Made by a program: the position numbers and the translations under genes
NCBI GenBank assembly: GCA_001931875.2
Contig: MSJH02000546.1
Span: 186,001-250,000 of the forward strand
Origin: Byssochlamys sp. IMV 00236
Lineage: Eukaryota; Ascomycota; Eurotiomycetes; Eurotiales; Thermoascaceae
Length of the DNA: 64,000 nucleotides
Reading direction: 5' to 3'
Part shown: positions 61,731 to 64,000 of the stretch, one piece after another
How positions within the stretch are numbered: the first letter of the stretch is position 1
Layout of the letters: each line of letters starts with the position of its first letter
The notes under the pieces: model-generated
Database searches by the model: none
Told to the model about the DNA's origin: nothing
What the model saw: the letters and a program-made list of their open reading frames with translations, nothing else

Positions 61731-62517
61731 CTTCCACTAGACTATCCATGACAGATCGGAATTAATACCTTCCTTTGTTTTATAACCCAATCCAACCCAT
61801 CACAAAAATCCATATGGAAACGGAATTGTCTGGAGTAATGAAAATGAAAAGGAAATTTCCCCAGGGTTGCTAATGGCAATGATCATACACTATAGATCGC
61901 CAACATTATTGTATAACAATACATATACCTACCACTTAGGCAGAAAATTAGCTACCAGGTAACTTTATCCTGTATTGCCGCTTGCGAACAAAAGCAAAAT
62001 CTTTCATTCGGACCTTTCAACCTTGGCATGCACCAACATCTCCCCGCTTGTGGACCGTCCCTGGTGGCGACTCTGGCGAGAGTATTCTAAGAGTAACTCT
62101 AAAGGAGCAAGGAACAGCCGACGATCGTACATGTATCGGCCAACCAAGTTATCTATACGTGGGGTCTGTGCCACAGCGTAACGAGAATGATGCTACCACT
62201 GCCTCGGTCAGAATACAACCGTGATCCGATGGCTTTCCAGTCCGTTTAGCGTCAGCTCCGATCATAATATTAATGCTGCGCATCAGTCCATGTCGGTGTG
62301 GACGAATACGGCAGAGCAGCAGAAGGAAGTTGTCCCCTCCGGCCCTCCGATCATGTGAGTCTGGAGCAACCCAATCTCGTCCCTCGTAAACCCAAAAGGA
62401 GCGATCTTTCCAAATACCGCCCCGTCATCTCTGCGTTTCTCTTATCGTTGTTACCAGAAGTTTCATACATTTAAAGCGCGACCATACTATATTCCATAGA
62501 GACCAGATCTGGCCGCC

Positions 62518-63418
62518 ATGGCTCCGTTCCGTAATTTCTTGGGCAAGAAGCCCACGGCCGTGACTGATATCCAACCTACTGTTAACGACGAGAACCAACG
62601 CTCAAGTCCCTTGAATGTGAGGCGGAGTCAGGATGAGGGGCCTAATGAGTACAAGATGAGTGGTAGGTCACAATTTACGACGGGGTGACTATATAATGTC
62701 ACCACTCTCGTGGGCATTGCGGCTTGATGACCGACCTATTGCAGTGGTCAACGACAGCGGCATCTATCTTCCTGTAGGGCTTCCCAGTGACCTCTAAGCA
62801 TTTGTCGATTGCGCTTGGTAGGATTACAGCTGACGAGCAATTGACAGCCGTCGCCCCCAGAGAAGCAGAGTTTCTGGAGCAAATACCCCGGCTCGGCTGG
62901 GTCGTCGAACCACCGAAGTCTGGTGAATGAAAATGAGCCCTTCTCTATTTCACGAGAGTCCTTCGACTCATACCGTCGATCGTTTGTTAGTGCCTGAGAG
63001 TTTCCTTTGGCTCAATTGCAGGGAGAAAGATTAATTCTCTGCACAGGACATTTCTGCGCGCTCGCCTGTCAGCCAGGTCGATACACTACCTTCTCGTACA
63101 TCGCTCGATTCCCGGTTTTCGCGCATCACTTCGCGGTCGGCAATCAATGGAAGCACGTTCGATCGACCTCAATCGATGGAGGAGGAACGATTCGAAGACG
63201 TCGTCCTGGGTGACGATGTCAAGCCAAGAAAGAAGGGTATCTTCTCTCGCATCGGTGAAACCTTGAGCGAGACGCCCTCTACCACCAACAACAGCAGACC
63301 GTCCTCCTCCTATCTTGGATTCCTACCTGGTAGGAAACGAACTCATAGCGGTCAGGGGTCCGAACTAGGGAGCGTGAATGCGCAAGCTCAGAGAACGGAA
63401 GTGGAGAGTACTGTATGA
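62518..63418 (+). CDS. Conserved Ser/Arg-rich protein, unknown function
   Basis: No known domain. I recall similar uncharacterised proteins in other Aspergillus species, sharing the start MAPFRNFLGKKP and the block ISRESFDSYRRSFDISARSP. Exons 62518-62662, 62745-62773, 62848-62985 and 63047-63418 give 227 residues; exon 2 is only 29 bases. The protein is polar and probably disordered, with PPSPPEKQSFWSKYPGS, a Ser/Arg-rich middle and the basic block KPRKKGIFSRIGE near the C-terminus, then GFLPGRKR. No signal peptide or membrane segment is seen. A role in signalling or scaffold binding could be imagined but is not supported. The exon joins rest on GT/AG sites and the continuous pattern of the conserved block. 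Confidence 0.8.
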
Positions 63419-64000
63419 TGATCCATGGAAGGAATACGGCATTGACTCATTGCACGGGGATGGCGGCGTTCCGGGTTGGTCTATTTATATTGGGGCAATC
63501 CCTCATCTTGGAGTGCTCGCCTGTCGAGATCAGAGGGTTGGGACATAATATTGGTCTACGAGACGCCGACGGTGGCTGGCCTGATCTTTTCGTTTCGTCT
63601 GCATACTACTACTTTACTTTCGTTTGGATCTCTGGTGCAGGCACTGATTACAGAGGGAGCAGCCATAATTTCGTGAATGATTGTCACCGACGTGGACATA
63701 ACTCGTATCTGAGCCTTTATTAGGTTCATAACAGGTATAATTAAAGCCGAGAGTTTTGAACAGTGGTTGTTATTTGAATATTCCTTTCGTAGGAGATCCT
63801 CTTGAAAGCCTGGTCAACAAATCTTGCGCTTCTGATCGTTATATCCGCCTCATTTGTCTAGAATCTAGGGAAAGATGATCATACTAAGACTGGAGAGTCT
63901 AGTTAGCACCCATTGTATATAATTCATGAGTCGTTTATCCAGGGAAGATCAAGGTGTGTTCGGGATGCTCAAGGTTACTCGAAAGTCCCTCTATGTTCCA
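63419..64000. other. 3' flank at window end
   Basis: The last 582 bases follow the stop codon of the preceding gene. The ORF at 63415-63723 has no recognisable content. No further gene is seen before the window ends. Confidence 0.5.

Larger units (their letters stand above)
60142..62517. other. Long intergenic region with tRNA-like sequence
   Basis: The 2.4 kb separates two divergent genes of unknown function. It holds an A-rich tract (61425-61496), a tRNA-like sequence (61655-61730) and several short ORFs (60218-60466 minus, 61041-61352 minus) with no domain. It should hold both promoters. Confidence 0.5.

Noticed and set aside
1..64000. CRISPR arrays, bacterial operons, rRNA genes, intact transposons
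   Set aside because: None seen. Gene structure is eukaryotic, and no transposase, reverse transcriptase or terminal repeat was recognised.

Overview
The window is fungal nuclear DNA and looks like an Aspergillus or close Eurotiales genome. Genes are dense and carry short (about 40-110 base) introns with GT...AG ends. Almost every gene is a conserved eukaryotic housekeeping gene. The gene order (rli1, prp40, trs65, an Mpv17 family gene, pgkA, sem1, iml2, an MFS transporter, a giant NRPS, an ABC-C transporter, nup120, rad51) resembles the region I remember around pgkA, pes1/NRPS1 and rad51 on chromosome 1 of A. fumigatus. That match rests on memory and was not searched. All exon joins below were worked out by hand from splice signals and frame continuity.

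Region 1 (1-16745) is housekeeping. It holds the 3' end of the ribosome recycling ATPase Rli1/ABCE1, the spliceosomal protein Prp40, the TRAPPII subunit Trs65, an Mpv17/PMP22 family membrane protein, phosphoglycerate kinase, the proteasome lid/DSS1 protein Sem1 and the Iml2 family protein.

Region 2 (17787-52134) is a compact secondary metabolite locus. An MFS exporter (+) comes first. A single 24.3 kb nonribosomal peptide synthetase on the minus strand follows (11 exons, about 7,903 residues). A 1,489-residue ABC-C exporter is transcribed divergently from it. The NRPS reads partial C, then A-T-E, then (C-A-T-C-A-T-E) twice, then C-T-C-T. This predicts a pentapeptide with residues 1, 3 and 5 in the D form, released by the terminal condensation domain because there is no thioesterase or reductase. 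Domain order and shared intron positions in modules 3 and 5 suggest that a bimodule was duplicated in tandem. The last carrier domain lacks the usual phosphopantetheine serine. I see no tailoring enzyme and no pathway transcription factor, so the cluster seems to be one synthetase plus two exporters.

Region 3 (52658-64000) returns to conserved genes: Nup120, Rad51, a single-pass membrane protein of unknown role (322 residues) and a Ser/Arg-rich conserved protein (227 residues). A degenerate tRNA-like sequence lies in a 2.4 kb spacer between the last two.
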